Below, in pieces: positions 1 to 13,126 of a stretch of DNA of 64,000 nt (its first letter is position 1; each line of letters begins with the position of its first letter). Below the pieces are notes generated by a model. The model was given only the letters and a program-made list of their open reading frames with translations. It ran no database searches and was not told the origin of the DNA. The DNA is from Ilex aquifolium (Eukaryota; Streptophyta; Magnoliopsida; Aquifoliales; Aquifoliaceae): NCBI GenBank assembly GCA_951799425.1, contig OX637393.1, forward strand, positions 39,753,744-39,817,743, given 5' to 3'. A program made the translations under genes and the position numbers.

Positions 1-1
1 G

Positions 2-376
2 GGTGGTGAAATTCCCTCAGAGTTGATAGATTTGAACTTTTTATCAGTTTTTACTGTGGCTTACAACAACTTATCAGGAAGAACACCAGATAGGAAGAAG
101 CAGTTTGCAACATTTGAAAAAAATAGCTATGAGGGCAACCCTCTTCTTTGTGGATTGCCACTGCAGAGAAGTTGCACCACTAGCAGTGCACTTCCATCAG
201 CTCAGTCACTTTCCAGATCAAGGCAGAGTGACTTATTCAATGTTGATTTTTTTTGGAGTTTCGGAGGAGCCTACTTCGTGGCATTCATAGGCGTTGTATC
301 ATTTCTATACTTGAGCTCATACCATCGAGGACTGCTGTTTGAACCCATTGAAGCGCGAATAGTATCCTACCGCTGA
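2..376 (+). CDS. LRR receptor-like protein (RLP), 3' end only
   Basis: The frame is open from the window edge, so the gene starts upstream. Reading from base 2 gives the end of the last leucine-rich repeat (GGEIPSEL, then a YNNLSGRTP segment), then the C-terminal cap of plant RLPs: a NSYEGNPLLCGLPL motif, a paired Cys a few residues on, a Ser-rich juxtamembrane stretch, one transmembrane helix (about FFWSFGGAYFVAFIGVVSF) and a short cytoplasmic tail ending SYR. There is no kinase domain, so this is a receptor-like protein rather than a receptor kinase. The cap resembles the RLP group related to Arabidopsis RLP1/RLP13-15 and the Cuscuta receptor. Such proteins sit in the plasma membrane and signal through partner kinases (family knowledge). 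The exact orthologue and ligand are unknown. It has the same orientation as the RLP start at 63474, which suggests a tandem cluster. Confidence 0.88.
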   Translation, partial: GGEIPSELIDLNFLSVFTVAYNNLSGRTPDRKKQFATFEKNSYEGNPLLCGLPLQRSCTTSSALPSAQSLSRSRQSDLFNVDFFWSFGGAYFVAFIGVVSFLYLSSYHRGLLFEPIEARIVSYR

Positions 377-930
377 TTGGTTGTTTATTTTCTATTGTAT
401 CGTATGGGAGAATCTAGTTTAATAAAAACTGATATGATAAAATGATTTGATAGGAAATCTTGCTGCATTAGATCTAGTTATTGGGCATTTGAACTTGACA
501 AGTTTAAACATGTATGCTGTATTTTTGTTGCTAGATTTTTCCTTTTTAGATTCGTTCAGTGAAGTTTAAACTTTTTTGCTTCAAGTTAGAATTAGGACAA
601 AAAATATTGTGCTTCGGTTAGATTATTTCTTTGACTTCATCCTTAGGACTTGTTGTGTTTTACATCATCCAGAGGAATGGGCTTAACGCCTATTACTTAA
701 CGAAAAGTCATCATAATGGCAACCCAATTTAACTGACTGGAGATCCAAAAATCTAAGTTCAAAGGGACAATTGTATTATGTGTAACTTAGAAAGCACTGA
801 GGAGGTTTTTAACTCCTTCTCATTCCTATGATGAGACAGTGCATATCTACTGCGAGAACTAGGGTAAGTTACACTTTTAATGATGTTTTTGTGACTTAGA
901 CAAGTCCAAGTAGGGTATAGCAGGATACTC
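377..930. other. RLP 3' flank, no gene seen
   Basis: T-rich 3' UTR and downstream DNA. No conserved reading frame or repeat boundary is visible. Confidence 0.5.
421..426 (+). promoter_or_regulatory. Putative poly(A) signal of the RLP gene
   Basis: AATAAA lies 45 bases after the RLP stop codon, in T-rich sequence typical of a plant 3' UTR. Confidence 0.35.
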
Positions 931-1480
931 TGTTAGAGTATTTTAAACAAAATAGTGTTTTTTATGTTGAAACTCAATTACACATCGATTAAATTTCTAA
1001 AAGCACTTGAATATATATATATATGCTAGTGTTATCTAGCCTTTGAGTTAAAGTGAGATCTTGGGACTCAAGTGCACAAGGGTGGGACAAGCGGATGAGA
1101 TATTATGTATTAGTTATTATCTGATTAAATATGAGAGTAAATACGAAATATTAAACACCTATATTTTTCTGTATATATATTTACATCTTTCAATATAGAA
1201 AAATATAGTCTGAATATCTACTACTATCTCTCTACTACATAACTTTCTAGGCAATATTCAAAGGTGTTGTGTGAAGCTTCTACTTCATTCCATTGTGCAG
1301 ATTTGAGTGAAACAACAGTCAATAGACTGGCCTATTGTATCTTGGGGATGCTTCTATGAGAATTACCTATGTAAGTAAAGGCCACTAGGCTACTTATCCT
1401 GATGTAATAACCTGTCACTTATACTTGAACTAGCGTCTGCATTATTATACATTGAATTTTCATTCATATGGGGGGATTAT
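931..1480 (+). repeat. Copia-like LTR fragment, + orientation
   Basis: It begins TGTTAGAGTATTTT, a typical Copia LTR start. It matches, in inverse orientation, the block ending at 38723. Shared blocks include GGCTAGATAACACTAG next to a TA run, the CATCCGC / TGCACTTGAG region, and the segment at 1260-1350 around TTCACTCAAATCTG (read on the minus strand). No partner LTR or internal region is nearby, so it is a solo or truncated LTR. The right end is approximate. Confidence 0.45.
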
Positions 1481-1619
1481 TGGAAATAATGGTATATTTA
1501 TTTAAAAATCATTAAGGATTGAATGAGAATTTGTTAATGTCTTTGTGACTCTTAGGAGAAATTGGAAAAGTGTGAAGTGAATATGACATGAAAGGCTACT
1601 AATTCAAAATTGATGACTT

Positions 1620-1830
1620 TTGATTAAAAAAGCCACATTTGATATCCTTCGGTTAGAAGACACCATTTCAAATGGCACCTTTTGATATCCTTTGGTTAAA
1701 AGGCACCTTTGATATCTTTTGGTTAAAAAGACACCATTTCAAATAGTTGTACCTTTTATCAAAGTCACCATTGATACTCTTTGAACTAAAAGGCACCCTT
1801 ACAAATGGTTGCACTTTTTATGAAAAATCA
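1620..1830. repeat. Degenerate tandem repeat of about 35 bp
   Basis: Several diverged copies of a unit built around TTGATATCCTTTGGTTAAAA plus a GGCACCATTTCAAAT block occur in a row. Confidence 0.5.
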
Positions 1831-1946
1831 CTAGTGAGTCTACAAATAGATGATGTCTTGCACTCTCAACTCACACCATTAAACAATTCTAGAATTACTC
1901 TCTCATTCTGCTTCTTTCCATTATCTCAAATTATGAATTAAGTATT

Positions 1947-1949
<3 letters not shown>

Positions 1950-1997
<48 letters not shown>

Positions 1998-2022
1998 TGC
2001 ATATTATTATTATTATTATTAT
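1950..2022. repeat. Microsatellites (CT)n and (ATT)n
   Basis: About 22 CT units (1951-1994) are followed by an ATT run (2001-2022). Confidence 0.9.
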
Positions 2023-2495
2023 TTCAAGTTTGGTTCAAGTATAAACACAAAATTGTGTGCGTTAGAGTCTTGAAGATTGAAGTACTGCATCTTCAAAAAC
2101 GAAATTCATTATATCTTAGAAGATAGTTACTTATCAATCTTAAGAACCTAGAGGGAGCAAATCTATCTTAAAAAAACTGTGATTACACGGGGCTAGAATT
2201 ATTATTATTATTATTGGATTTCTGAATTTTTATTTTTTTAGATTATTTTTATTATTCGTACAGTTATGTGTTACTGTAAGTGTATTTTAGTTTCTATTTT
2301 TAACATTCTGTTTTTAATTAATATCACCATTTGTTTTTGACCAGTCAATTAGTTGGTAGTTTCGATAACAGAAAATGCTTTCTATTGGCTTTTTCTTATC
2401 GTTGGTGCGTAGTTTATGTTGTGTGCAAGGCTACTGTACCCAAGATTTACTTTCATATTGTATTGAAAGTTACTAAAAAATAAGGGTGATATTAA

Positions 2496-3041
2496 TTGGA
2501 GTGGCAATTTCTGACACAGCACGTAAACACGACTTGAAACTGACACGAAATTAGCGGGTTACAATTGATTATTTCTTGACAATAAGAACCTGTAAATGAC
2601 AAGACCTATTAACACGAATAACAAATAAGTCAGATTAGTGTCAAATATGAAATTGACATGAGTAACACGTTTAACTAATATTATAAAAATAAAATTCTAG
2701 ATTGTTGTAATTTTTTCTCGAGCATCGACATAATCTTTATACAAAAATAGAATTTTGTTTACTTATTTTTGTTATTATATTTATTAAGTTAATTTTTACT
2801 TTATAAGAAAAGTATTGAGTATGAGTTCGATTTGAAGATAATGTAATATTTGACTTAAATCTTGTATTAAAATTTTGAAAATTTTGATTCATGGATTATA
2901 TGAGTCAAAACGAACACAACACAAAAATAAAAAGACGGGTCATCGTAATACAATTAATTACGTGGGTTGGGTTCGGGTTGACTAGGACTCAATTCGAACC
3001 CGTAAATAACACGACACGACACGACACGCTTGTCACTTCTA
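2496..3041 (+). mobile_element. hAT-like MITE, family A copy 1
   Basis: The left end (TTGGAGTGGCAATTTCTGACAC) and right end (reverse TAGAAGTGACAAGCGTGTC) are degraded forms of the TAGGGGTG-type termini of the cleaner copy at 13631-14292, and the interior shares its ACACGACACG-rich segments. Flanks GATATTAA and AACATTAA match at 6 of 8 bases, consistent with an old 8-bp hAT TSD. It has no coding capacity. Confidence 0.6.
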
Positions 3042-4824
3042 AACATTAAACCTCAAACTGGTGAGGTTACTACAAAATATGGTTGTTTTGATTAATCCTA
3101 ATATTTTAGGAGTAATGCTATTAGGATTTAAAAAATTTGCATAATTTGTTGATATAATGATGTATCAAATGATGCAATTTTAATAACTATTAGACCATGT
3201 CACTGTCACATTATTATGTTAACAAATTAAAGTAAGGTCCTAATAGCCTTACTCATATTTTAGTCCTACCTTCTGTTAGTATGTTTTGCCACCTCTACCT
3301 AGGCTATATGGCTTGTGACAGCCACAGTTAAGCTTAAATACGAAAATTTAGTTTCTCCTGGGGAGTATGAATTGAGGCTCTTTCCTTACCAACTGGAGCT
3401 CTGGTCTGGCATTGTCTTGTTGGGCGAAAGTTCCATTCTCAGACAGAATGGGTGAATCAAATCAGTTGGTGTCTTAATTTTCCTTAAATAGATTACAGTG
3501 CTGATTTTGTCGTAACAGGCAGATACCTAGTCTGTAGGATTTAAAAAAAAAAAAAAAATTGGAAGAGGAATGCTGGTAAGTGATCATCTGTCTAAGCGAT
3601 AGTTTATGGATCTAAATCCGAAACTCATTATACTAGATAAGAGTGTTTATCGTTTACCTTTCACTAACTTCGTTGGAGTTGGGGAGCGTTTTGCATTGAG
3701 TATGATATTTTTAGAATTTGGTATTGTCTTACTAATTTCATCAAAACATTACTATCTCAGATAAAATGAATCCATTGTGCATTTAATGGATTTGTCACAT
3801 GTATTAATGTATGTCTTTTATCTTAAGTAATATTTTCCTTTTACCTTGACAAATGTTTTATGTTTTGTTTTTATCTTCACAAATATTTTCCTTTCTTTAC
3901 TACTCGGATTAATTACAATTTTCACACATCAAGTGTCATCTAATTCCTATTTTGATTCTTGATGTCTTTTTCTGGTCAATCTCCTTCTCCAACTTTCGAT
4001 AAGTTCTTATTAAGTTCAATCAATGGCCTCCATCAACAAACTCAACAAAAAATTTCATGTGAATTCATAGAAAAATAGCATGCATGCATTCATGTTATGC
4101 ACACGTCTTTCTTCGTCGAGGAATTTAGCTACTAGTAATGGTTGAGCTGAATTAATACCATGTGGAGAATCGAATGATGAATTGAGTAATAGAAAAAAAA
4201 AATCAAGAACCAAAGTGAAAATAGGATGAAACTAATTCAAGGATAAATAAGTGTTATTAGCCCTTATTATATTCTTGATTGAAATGATTTTGTGTCAATG
4301 TACATATACAATTGTTGAAGGAAACATCAAATATAAAGAATAAAAAGAAGCAAATAATTAAGTTGTGGTGCTTTTATAAAAGTATTTAACTTAATAATTG
4401 AATGACTTTAAGCTTAGCATTATTCTATTTGATGGTCTAAGCAGTTTATGTTACAACATGTTCCTAGATAACTATGATTGGCTGTATAATCTATTAATCA
4501 ACTTAAAGTGTTACCATGGTTCTGTTATAGTGTTGAGAATCTTTCAATATATACTAAGTGAAAGATACTTTGATCATGTTGGGTTATCATATTAAAATAG
4601 GCAGAAATAAGGTTCATTATCCGATTTTAAATTGATAATGTTGAGAGGGTTGGATTGGCTATCGGCATCACGTATGATATTTTTTGTCCAAAATGCCAAA
4701 TCTTATATTTGAATCCATCCAGACCAAAAAAAAAAATTTAATACATGAATCTTATCTTTGTGAATCAGACATGACACTAAAAAAATAACTCTTGTCAATT
4801 TGAATATGGATCTAATCAAATATT
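3042..4824. other. AT-rich intergenic DNA, nothing recognised
   Basis: There are only short chance reading frames and an A-run at 3542-3558. No gene or element boundary is seen. Confidence 0.5.
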
Positions 4825-4827
4825 TGA

Positions 4828-5162
4828 CTACGGTATCGATTCAAAAAAATTTCGGTATTATATCTCTATTTATCATATTTGTGATTATTTTTACCAAATT
4901 TGTGGGTACTTTTATCATTATTGTGGTACTCAAAAAAATAGTAAAAATAGTTACCACATAAATATGATAAATCACTCACAAAAGTGATAAATTTTTTTGT
5001 ACTTAAAAAAAGTGATAAAAATAATTATCACAAATGTGATAAATCAATCACAAAAATGGTAATTTTTTGGTTGTAAAATAACCCACAAAAGGTATAATAA
5101 TACCCTTTGAAGTAATAAATTTTAGAGATATGATATCAAATTTTTTTTTAGATGTACCGTAG
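4828..5162. mobile_element. MITE with about 40-bp imperfect terminal inverted repeats
   Basis: The left end CTACGGTATCGATTC and the reverse complement of the right end (CTACGGTACATCTAAAAAAA) form inverted repeats that continue through an ATATCTCT block. TGA flanks both ends as a possible 3-bp TSD. The interior is made of GTGATAAA / ACCACAAATGTG motifs. A second copy lies inverted at 39245-39622. The superfamily is uncertain. Confidence 0.6.
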
Positions 5163-5165
5163 TGA

Positions 5166-5645
5166 AGTCCTCTAATCAAACATATTTTAAAGTGTTGCAT
5201 TCCTTGGGGTAAGTAAAACTTGGGCTGAGTTAAGCAAACTTTGTCTGAATTTTTTTAAAGTAATAGAAAGGGTTTAGTTATAACTGCTCACTCATTTATA
5301 GTAGTTATAATGTATATTTTTCTTTTTTGATGATAAAGAATCATTGCGATCATGTGTTCTTTAGACCGGGGTAATTGCGATATTAATTTTGAATAGACAG
5401 AATCACTTAAATTAGTCAATTTGAATAAATTAGAATTTTTTTTTACAAAAATTGAACTCCAAACCTCATATAAAAGCCCTAGAAATTCTTAATAGCATAA
5501 ATCAATCTTCTTCTTTTTTTGGTAATGGGGAAAATTCTTGGTCTGCCCCCAACGAGTAAAGATGCTCTTATGTCGCTCAGACTCGTGAGTCCGAGTAAAA
5601 CTAATGGCAAACCTCAGGTACATAAACCGGTCCCTCAACCCATAC
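5166..5645. other. Intergenic DNA, nothing recognised
   Basis: No coding frame or clear repeat boundary is seen. Confidence 0.45.
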
Positions 5646-6390
5646 TAGGGTGCAACTTGGGCAGACCAACCTGAATTCAACGCGAGCCCAATTCGAAAAA
5701 AAACAATGTTTGGGTTGAGGTTTTAAAATTTTAGGTTAGGCTTAAGTTTAAAAATTCTAATCTGAATTAAATTCAAGCAATACTCGGATTGAAATCTTAT
5801 GTTATCGGATTCAACTCGAACCTGACAACAAATTATATATATATATAAAGCACATAAGACAATTAGGGTTTCCAAAATCCCAATCTGCGCCTCTACAACT
5901 CTCTCTCGTTCTCACTTCTATCAGCCTCTCTCACTCTCAGACGACTCCCTCTCTCAGACGACGCCCTCTCTCATACGCCTTTTCTTAGATAGACCAAATA
6001 TCTCTCAAATTTTCCTCTCAAATCTGAGATCTACACTACCAATACCATCATCAACTTACTCTCAAATCTCTTAGATTTGCGCCTCTCAGATTTTATATGG
6101 TGTGGTTGTTGTGGTAATGGTTGTGGTGTGATTATTGTAGTGGTTGTCTGGTGGTTGTTGTAGTGGTTGTGTGGTTATTGTGCTTTGATGTGGTGTGTTG
6201 GATGTAACGATTTATAAAAATAGGATGATTTCGGGTTTGAACGAATTCAACTCGAACCTGTTCAAATTCAATTTGGGCAATACTCGGATTGAGATGGGAT
6301 TCGAGTTAGAGCTAGGCCTAAAGATTATAATCTAAGGTTAGGCTAGGGTTGAACTCTCAATCCGCCCCACTAGCTTGAGTTGTACCCCTA
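5646..6390. mobile_element. MITE-like element, family B copy 1
   Basis: The left end TAGGGTGCAACTTGGGC and the reverse complement of the right end (TAGGGGTACAACTCAAGC) form imperfect terminal inverted repeats. The interior has TCAACTCGAACC / AATACTCGGATTGA phrases in both arms and a CTCTC-rich centre. A second copy lies at about 12640-13126. No convincing TSD. Confidence 0.5.
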
Positions 6391-7814
6391 GTCTATATAC
6401 CCCTAGCCTATATATCAGTTAAATCAGTACTTGTGCTTGTTTCGGTGGAGATTCGAGCTCATACGAAAGACTTAGATACGGTTCGTCCAAATAACTAAGA
6501 TCCTTCCTACCGACCAACCACATTTTTTACTGCCCAAGATAAAACCTGCACAAAATAAAAGAGTGCCATTGGATCAAAAATCCTTCGGTACCATAAATCA
6601 ATCTTGTAAGTTCAAAAAGTCTTATGTTGCTATATAACTTATTTACACAAAAAGCAGCCCGTGGGTCCAGGTGCAATTTTTTTCTCTTTTGTTGTGCTGG
6701 TTAATTGGTTGGTCCAACCTAGGATTCTTTACCCTAGCCTAGGTTAGAGAATCTCAACTGGGGTCCCCGAAGTCATTATGAAAGATGCTATGTTTGCCTC
6801 CTTATTTTAAACGGTACGAATTTAAGCCTGTCAAACTGAATGTTAATTTAAATTCGATTCAAATTCAAATTTAAATATAAAATTTGGATTAATTTTTTAA
6901 TTGATCATCCAAAATTATATACAAATCAATTATTCCACACTTTATGAATTTAAATATGAATTTATTTTTAGTGGATTTGATTATCGTATATTGATATAAA
7001 TTATGTATCCATTGAATAATTAAATCCGATTTGAATGACATTTTTCAAATCAAATTTTAATTAGAATTAATATAAATTTGATTCAAAACTCATCCCTAGT
7101 AAATACGATTGTATTTATACGGGATAAAAGTTAGCAGGTTGTTAGCTAGGCACGTGGCATCTTGCTATTATTGATGTTTGACATGGCCTCTTTTACAAAT
7201 AAACCCTTGGATTTAAGACTTATTACAACTGAACCTTACATTAAAAAGAAGCATCAAATTATAAAACCGTCAATAGAACTCATCTTATGTAGAGTCCACA
7301 GGAACTTCTATATGATTCAAAATTGGATGAGTTTAGGTTGTGGTGACGGACATGGTTTCTCTGCAACACGTTAGATGTGACAACATGATCGTGTAGTAAC
7401 TATTCAAAGAACGTTAGTCTAAAAAATTTGATTGTGTGTCAATCATTTCATAAAATAACATTCATGTTAAAATACTTGGAGAAAGGGAAAATCCCGCTCA
7501 AAATTATTTCACATAATAGAAAAGACCGGAGAAGACATCGGTGTAAAAAATGTTGTTAATAGATTAAGTTTACTTACACTTATTTGTTAATAATTGTATA
7601 ACCTAAAACGGAAGTCACTACAAAAACAATTGGGATTTTGAGATATTTTTTCCTTTAATTTAATGTTAATGAAAATGATAAGGGAGCAACTCAGTTGACC
7701 CTCTACTTCCTTTCTAGAGGATTTGTATTTATTATTTTTTTTTGATGTTATAGCTTCGAGTTATGGAATAGTTATATTTATTCTCATCAATTCTCGCAAT
7801 AGTAATGACAGTGA
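6391..7814. other. Intergenic DNA, nothing recognised
   Basis: AT-rich; a 70-codon frame at 7162-7374 has no recognisable features. No gene supported. Confidence 0.45.
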
Positions 7815-7990
7815 AACCCTTAGGTGGTTCAATAGCTAAGCATAGCCTCTAATAGCTTAAAGGTTTCAGTTTCAATACTTTTCATATCACTTAAGAGTCA
7901 ATCACCCTTATTTATCAGGATACATGTTCTAAACTCGTTCGAACTACTGTGACTAGTATCCGAGCTCGTAAAAATAGTCGGTACAAATAT
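7815..7990 (+). repeat. Possible tRNA-derived SINE fragment
   Basis: A GGTGGTTCAATAGCTAAG box-A-like block is followed by GGTTTCAGTTTCAATAC (box-B-like) at tRNA-like spacing, then a unique tail with TTATCAGGATACATG. No TSD or poly(A) tail was identified. Confidence 0.3.
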
Positions 7991-9045
7991 AAACACCCTG
8001 TAACAAAAAAATTGTAATCACAGTGACAAAAATCTTATTCACTAAACTATATTTTTATGATTGTATTATATTTTCCTATCTTCCATGCAATAATTTCCCC
8101 AATATTTGAAAAGGTATTGTGTTAACCAAGTCAACTTCAAACTGCTGGCCTATGGCCATCTCTATAAATATTTGACAAGTAATTATTAAATTGCCCGCCA
8201 ATGGTGGGCCCAAAGGCAATTCCTTTCCAGCTGATGAAAAAGAGAAGCTAATCTGTATTTACATCCTCTAAGATTTAATAAATTTATATAAAGAACTTAA
8301 TACTTTAGAACTAACACAAAAACATCTTGAGCTTTATATAGCGCAACATGTCGGTGTTCACCAACATATGGTGTTTTTCAAACTTTCGAATCGGACCAAT
8401 ACAAATCGAGTAATTATATATCCAATTTCAATGCGTCAATGAGATAAATATTGGTCTAAGAATAGAAAAATAAACTGACTCGGATCAAAATCCATTACCA
8501 TATGCTAATAAAGTTTGATTTGAACTAGAGTCCGACATAAATCCGATCTATCAACAGGTCTTCATATAAGAGATCTCTCTATATCATTTTGAAAATCTCA
8601 AGAGGTTGTCATGTTATTTCACCCAAACTAAGGAGTACATCATTGTAATTAACCCAGAAGTTAAAACTCCCTATAAGTAAGCCCATTCTTGAAATAACCT
8701 CAAAATCGAAGGTACTGTGTATCAACATAAAATTCAGAAAACCATTGTCTTTACTCCCACCTCCAATAATTTTTTCTTGGTGGTTTTCTCCTTCCTCCCA
8801 AAAGACAAGATTGATCACTCTACTGTTGTATTTCAAATCCATGTACTGTTTAAGGAAAAAATGTCCCAATACAAACGAAATGTTTTCCTGTGATCGAAGA
8901 TATGGTATAACTAGTTATTGCCTGTGCCTGAAGGCACAAAGTAATAAAAAATGGTAAATAATAAACATATTTGAATTTATATCCAAAATTAAATCATAAA
9001 CATAGAGGAGAGATACATGAATTTAAGCATCGGTTGTAGTGGGGG
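7991..9045. other. Intergenic DNA, nothing recognised
   Basis: Only short overlapping frames on opposite strands (8609-8957) without family features. Confidence 0.45.
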
Positions 9046-9350
9046 TGAGAGGTGGTGGTGGTAGGAGACGGTGATGGTTGTGGTGGGTGGCAATGACCAT
9101 GGTGGTGGTGGTGGAGGCAGTGGTGGCGACGGTGTTGGTGGTGGCGGCGGCGGCTGTGGTGGTGGCGACGGCGACGATGATGGTGGTGGTAGTGGCGGTG
9201 GCGACGGCGATGATGATGGTGGTGGTAGTGGCGATGGCGAAGACGGTGGTGGTGGCGGCGGCAGTGATGGTGGTGGCGGTGGTAGTGGCGGCGGTGGTGG
9301 CGGTAGAGGTAGTGGTGGGGGGTGTTGATGGTAGAGGTAGTGGTGGAACG
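9046..9350. repeat. GGN trinucleotide-repeat array
   Basis: About 300 bases of imperfect GGT/GGC/GAC triplets. Several frames are open on both strands, giving Gly-, Val-, Pro- or Thr-only products. This is expected of triplet repeats and is not evidence of a gene. Confidence 0.85.
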
Positions 9351-10965
9351 GTTTCAAACACTATTTTTTTTTTAAAGTAGTTATGAGAAATAATTTCTAG
9401 AAGTACTTTTAAAAAGTCACTTCAAACACACCCTTAGAGACCTATTTTTCCTATTAAATTTAGGGTGTTAATATTAACCGTTAAATTAACTTTAAAGTAA
9501 AATTTAAAGCGACCTAAACCGCGAAAAACAAAAATCATTTTGTTTATCTTTTGAAATTTGAATTGTAAGCTACTTTATTATATAGATGTGAATGATTTTA
9601 AAATAAATATTAGTAGCCGTTAGATGAATTTAATTGAAACCGTCTGATGAAATTTATTAAAAGCTACTCTGTTTTATATTATAGATTTTGATATGATATC
9701 AAATTTGATACGGTGTTTCATTTTTACAAATAATTATGAAAAAAAAATAGTAATAACGATAAACACCGACCATTCGATGCCAAATTGGTCCCACAAAGAA
9801 CGCCTAATCTAATCACCGTCACATCGGACGGTTCATAATTATCCCGCTGGACTCAACTTCCCATTATGTTGTACTCATATTACACTGCCGTATTCTGACA
9901 CAGCTTAGAGTTTAAAAGTTGGAGAGCGATTTTAATAATTGCGAGATAATACAAATCATCTGTTTTTTTTAAAAAAAAAGTTGCTATTGCCAGAGAAAAA
10001 TGGCTGCTGCCAGAACAAGTTCCCTTATGTAATTTTGTTCTGTGTGCCTCCATAGTTTATTCACTGTTTGGAAGTTGAGAAAATTGATGGGATGCCAATG
10101 GATATGTGTGGAGTTGGTAATAGGTCAGCTAATTATTTACTCAAACTCCTTGAGGTTAAATTCATATTTTATAAATTTGAACCGATTTATGCTCGGTCAA
10201 TGATTTATGTTTAAAATTATAGAATTTTATTAGTTTTGTGGTATGTTTATAATCTAAATCATGTCATGCTATAATCTAACCTCGACAAATGTAAACTCAT
10301 ACCTGATAACTTTTATCGATTTTATAATACAACCATAAATTGTAATAAAAAATTTTAGTTCCAAATGTATGAAAATCACGTCCCGGTATAGACATGGATT
10401 CTAACAATTGGGGATAATTTGTTAAACATTAATTAAAGTAAAGTATTTCTTTTTACTTTATTTTCCTCCATAAAATGCATTTGTGATAGATTTCAAAAAT
10501 TAAGAGTGCATTATAAATCGAGATATCTCATTTTTGGATAAAGCTAAGGTATTGTAGAAATATCATGTTGAAATTGATTTGAGATCGATGATTTCAATTT
10601 GATAGATTAAAAAAATAATAAAGTAATAAAATAAGAAAAAGTTTACAAATGACGCATTTTTATTGGATGAAAACTGGCGGTACTATACCGAAATATCGAT
10701 ACATTAACCGGACTACTAGTTATTTTTTATTCAATGAAGTTCATTTTTTATCAATCAAGAGTAGAGTTGACAATTTATCATTTTTTATTTAAATGAACTA
10801 GGGTTAACTTATGTATGAAGGTACGGTGCAATATAAATAATTTTGAGAGAGATGTTGGTAGTCATTGGATAAGTCTATTTGAGACTGTCAGATGAACTTA
10901 TTGAAGTCTACCCTCTTTTATATTATAGATTTCAAAATTTATTCCATCTGTTTTCTTCAATTTAT
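9351..10965. other. Intergenic DNA with TE remnants
   Basis: Two related remnants occur at about 9565-9700 and 10835-10930. Both contain GTAGTCATTGGAT / GTAGCCGTTAGAT, then GTCTGATGAA or GTCAGATGAA, then TTTATATTATAGATTT. No gene seen. Confidence 0.45.
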
Positions 10966-11872
10966 CTATATAATAAAGTAGAGCTGAGTTTGAATTTTGG
11001 AGACAAAGAGTGGTTCAAATCGTTTTGAGACAAAACATAAACACATCCAACAGACAACGTAATCCCAACATTAGCTGCTTTTATTAGAAATACAATAATT
11101 CAAGTTTTTAAGATAAAATAATAATAAATTAATATTTAATTAAAAAAAGGATAAAAATCACAAACACCCCCTGAGTTTTGGTAATATTACACGGACACCT
11201 CCTGACATTTTATAAATAACACGGAGAAATTGATAAAATTTGATGAAATTGATAATTTCATCAATTTTTTTTTTATTATTTTTACAATTTCCCTTCTCTA
11301 AATTTAGTATCAAAAATTTAAAATTTTAATAAATCAAATAAAATTTGATTTAGTACCCAAAAAATTGATTAAATAAATTTTAATATTAATTTGATAACAA
11401 TAAAAATTAATTTGATATTAATTCGACAAAGTTGAATATAAATTGGACAAAATTAAATGTCAATTTTTGATAAAATTATATATTAATTTACAATCTAATG
11501 TTCATTTTGTATTGAATATTATTTGGTGTTTATAGTCGATGTGCTATTTTTTTTTTTACATTAAGTATTATTTACAAATTAAGAAGTAAGTGACAAAATA
11601 CATGCCGTCAAATATATAAAAACTTTGAATTAGTTTCATGAAATAAATAATTGTATAACATGTAATTTTATCTTTATGGAGTAAATAAAAACAAAAACAA
11701 CACCGGGCAAAAAAAAAAGATAATAGTATGAGAGAGAGAGAGAGTCATATGATGAGAGATGGAAGTCTTTAAAGTTGTAAAAGGAATGAAAGTTTAATTA
11801 GGACTATTGGATCAAAATGATTTGAGTCGCAAAAAGTTCAAGACAAATAATTTAACTACTTTATTATATAGA
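10966..11872. mobile_element. Possible non-autonomous element with TCTATATAATAAAGTAG ends
   Basis: TCTATATAATAAAGTAG near 10967 recurs inverted near 11855-11872, giving 17-bp terminal inverted repeats around AT-rich noncoding DNA. No TSD was found, and such AT-rich ends also occur on Helitron-like elements, so the class is open. Confidence 0.3.
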
Positions 11873-11989
11873 TATAGATAAATATGAGAGAAAAATAAAT
11901 TTATGTTAGTCAGACTCCTAAATTTAGGAGTTTTTAGTTTTTAAAATTGTTTTAATTAAATATAACTAATGGGAGTATTTTGAACAATG

Positions 11990-12560
11990 GAACAAATAAG
12001 CCCGCCTTCAAATTTTTCAAGAAAAAATACAAGAAGAATTGGAACAAACAGAAGAACAACAGACCAAGACATAGGATGGTGAACATGAAACAGAAAAAGG
12101 GAAAGGAGGCACAAAGAATATAAAAGGAAAAAATCAGTTCTGGTAGAAATCATTGGTGACGAACAAGATAAACAATAAGAAGAAACTAATATCCATCAAG
12201 TTGAAGATACTAAAGATGAAGAATCTGACAAAAATGAAATACATGAAGTCCAAGATACTAGAAATGAAGAAATGGAAGTTCAAGAGAAAGGAAAGACATA
12301 AGATGAACAAGAGAAAGAGGCAGATCGAAGACAGTGAACAAAAGGAAAACAGAAAATGTAAAGGGAAAAAATAAGACAGAATCTGTAGATACTGAAGATG
12401 AATGGAGGAACCATGGTCAACAAGGTTATGACAGTGAACCAGTCAATGAAGAAGCAAAAGACACAGACCAACAATATGTTCCATCAGAACAACAAAAAAG
12501 TGCAACTATTAAACAAAAATAATGGGAAACATCACAGCAAATGGATGAAGTCATCAACCT
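11990..12560 (+). pseudogene. Degenerate Lys/Glu-rich coding remnant, unrecognised
   Basis: Purine-rich sequence gives broken charged stretches in two + frames, one Lys-rich (12153-12374) and one acidic with repeated VEDTKDEE / VQDTRNEE phrases interrupted by stops. It may be the disordered part of a retroelement-encoded protein, or just low-complexity DNA. No domain recognised. Confidence 0.25.
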
Positions 12561-12639
12561 GACACTGAAAAGAAACGTAGCATTAGAATTAAACAATTTG
12601 GGCGAGTCTCAGATTAAGGCCTCGGTTTGTTGGGTTCAA

Positions 12640-13126
12640 CCTGAATATTAAAATCGGGTTGAACTCGAATATATATAAATATATTTAATTAAGATTAGTA
12701 TTTATCTGCACTCTTCAGAGTTCAGACTTTCACTTCACTTCAAGTCTTCACTTATGTGCCTCCATCACTCCCAAATCTCTCTCTCACTCGTCACTCTTCC
12801 CTCTCTCACTCCCACTCTCTTCATCTGCGTCTCGCCCTTCATCTCAGATCACTTGAAAAAATCAGATCTACACTTGAAAAAATCAAATCTACACTTTTAA
12901 AAATCAATCCCAATTAAATAACTCAAACTCAACCCGATTTTTAAAATGAAATCAACTCGAATTAAGTAACCCGAACTAAACCCGAGCCCGCCCAAATTAA
13001 ACTCGGGCAGTACTTGGGTTTAGTACCTCTAGTTGAGGTAGGATTAAAATTAGGATTAGGGTTGAAAATTATATACCTAGGATTAAGTTAGGGTTAACCT
13101 CTCAACCCGCCCGAGTTGCACCCCAA
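12640..13126. mobile_element. MITE-like element, family B copy 2
   Basis: It shares with 5646-6390 the TCAACCTGAAT start region, a central CTCTCTCACTC block and an end reading CTCAACCCGCCCGAGTTGCACCCC. The left boundary is approximate. No coding capacity. Confidence 0.45.

Larger units (their letters stand above)
1481..2495. other. Intergenic DNA with simple repeats
   Basis: No gene seen. It holds a degenerate repeat (1620-1830), a CT/ATT microsatellite (1950-2022) and AT-rich sequence. Confidence 0.5.

Noticed and set aside
8989-9380. Several overlapping ORFs of 85-122 codons on both strands (Pro-rich, Thr/Ala-rich, Gly-rich, Val-rich)
   Set aside because: All are readings of one GGN trinucleotide array; no frame has non-repeat coding character.
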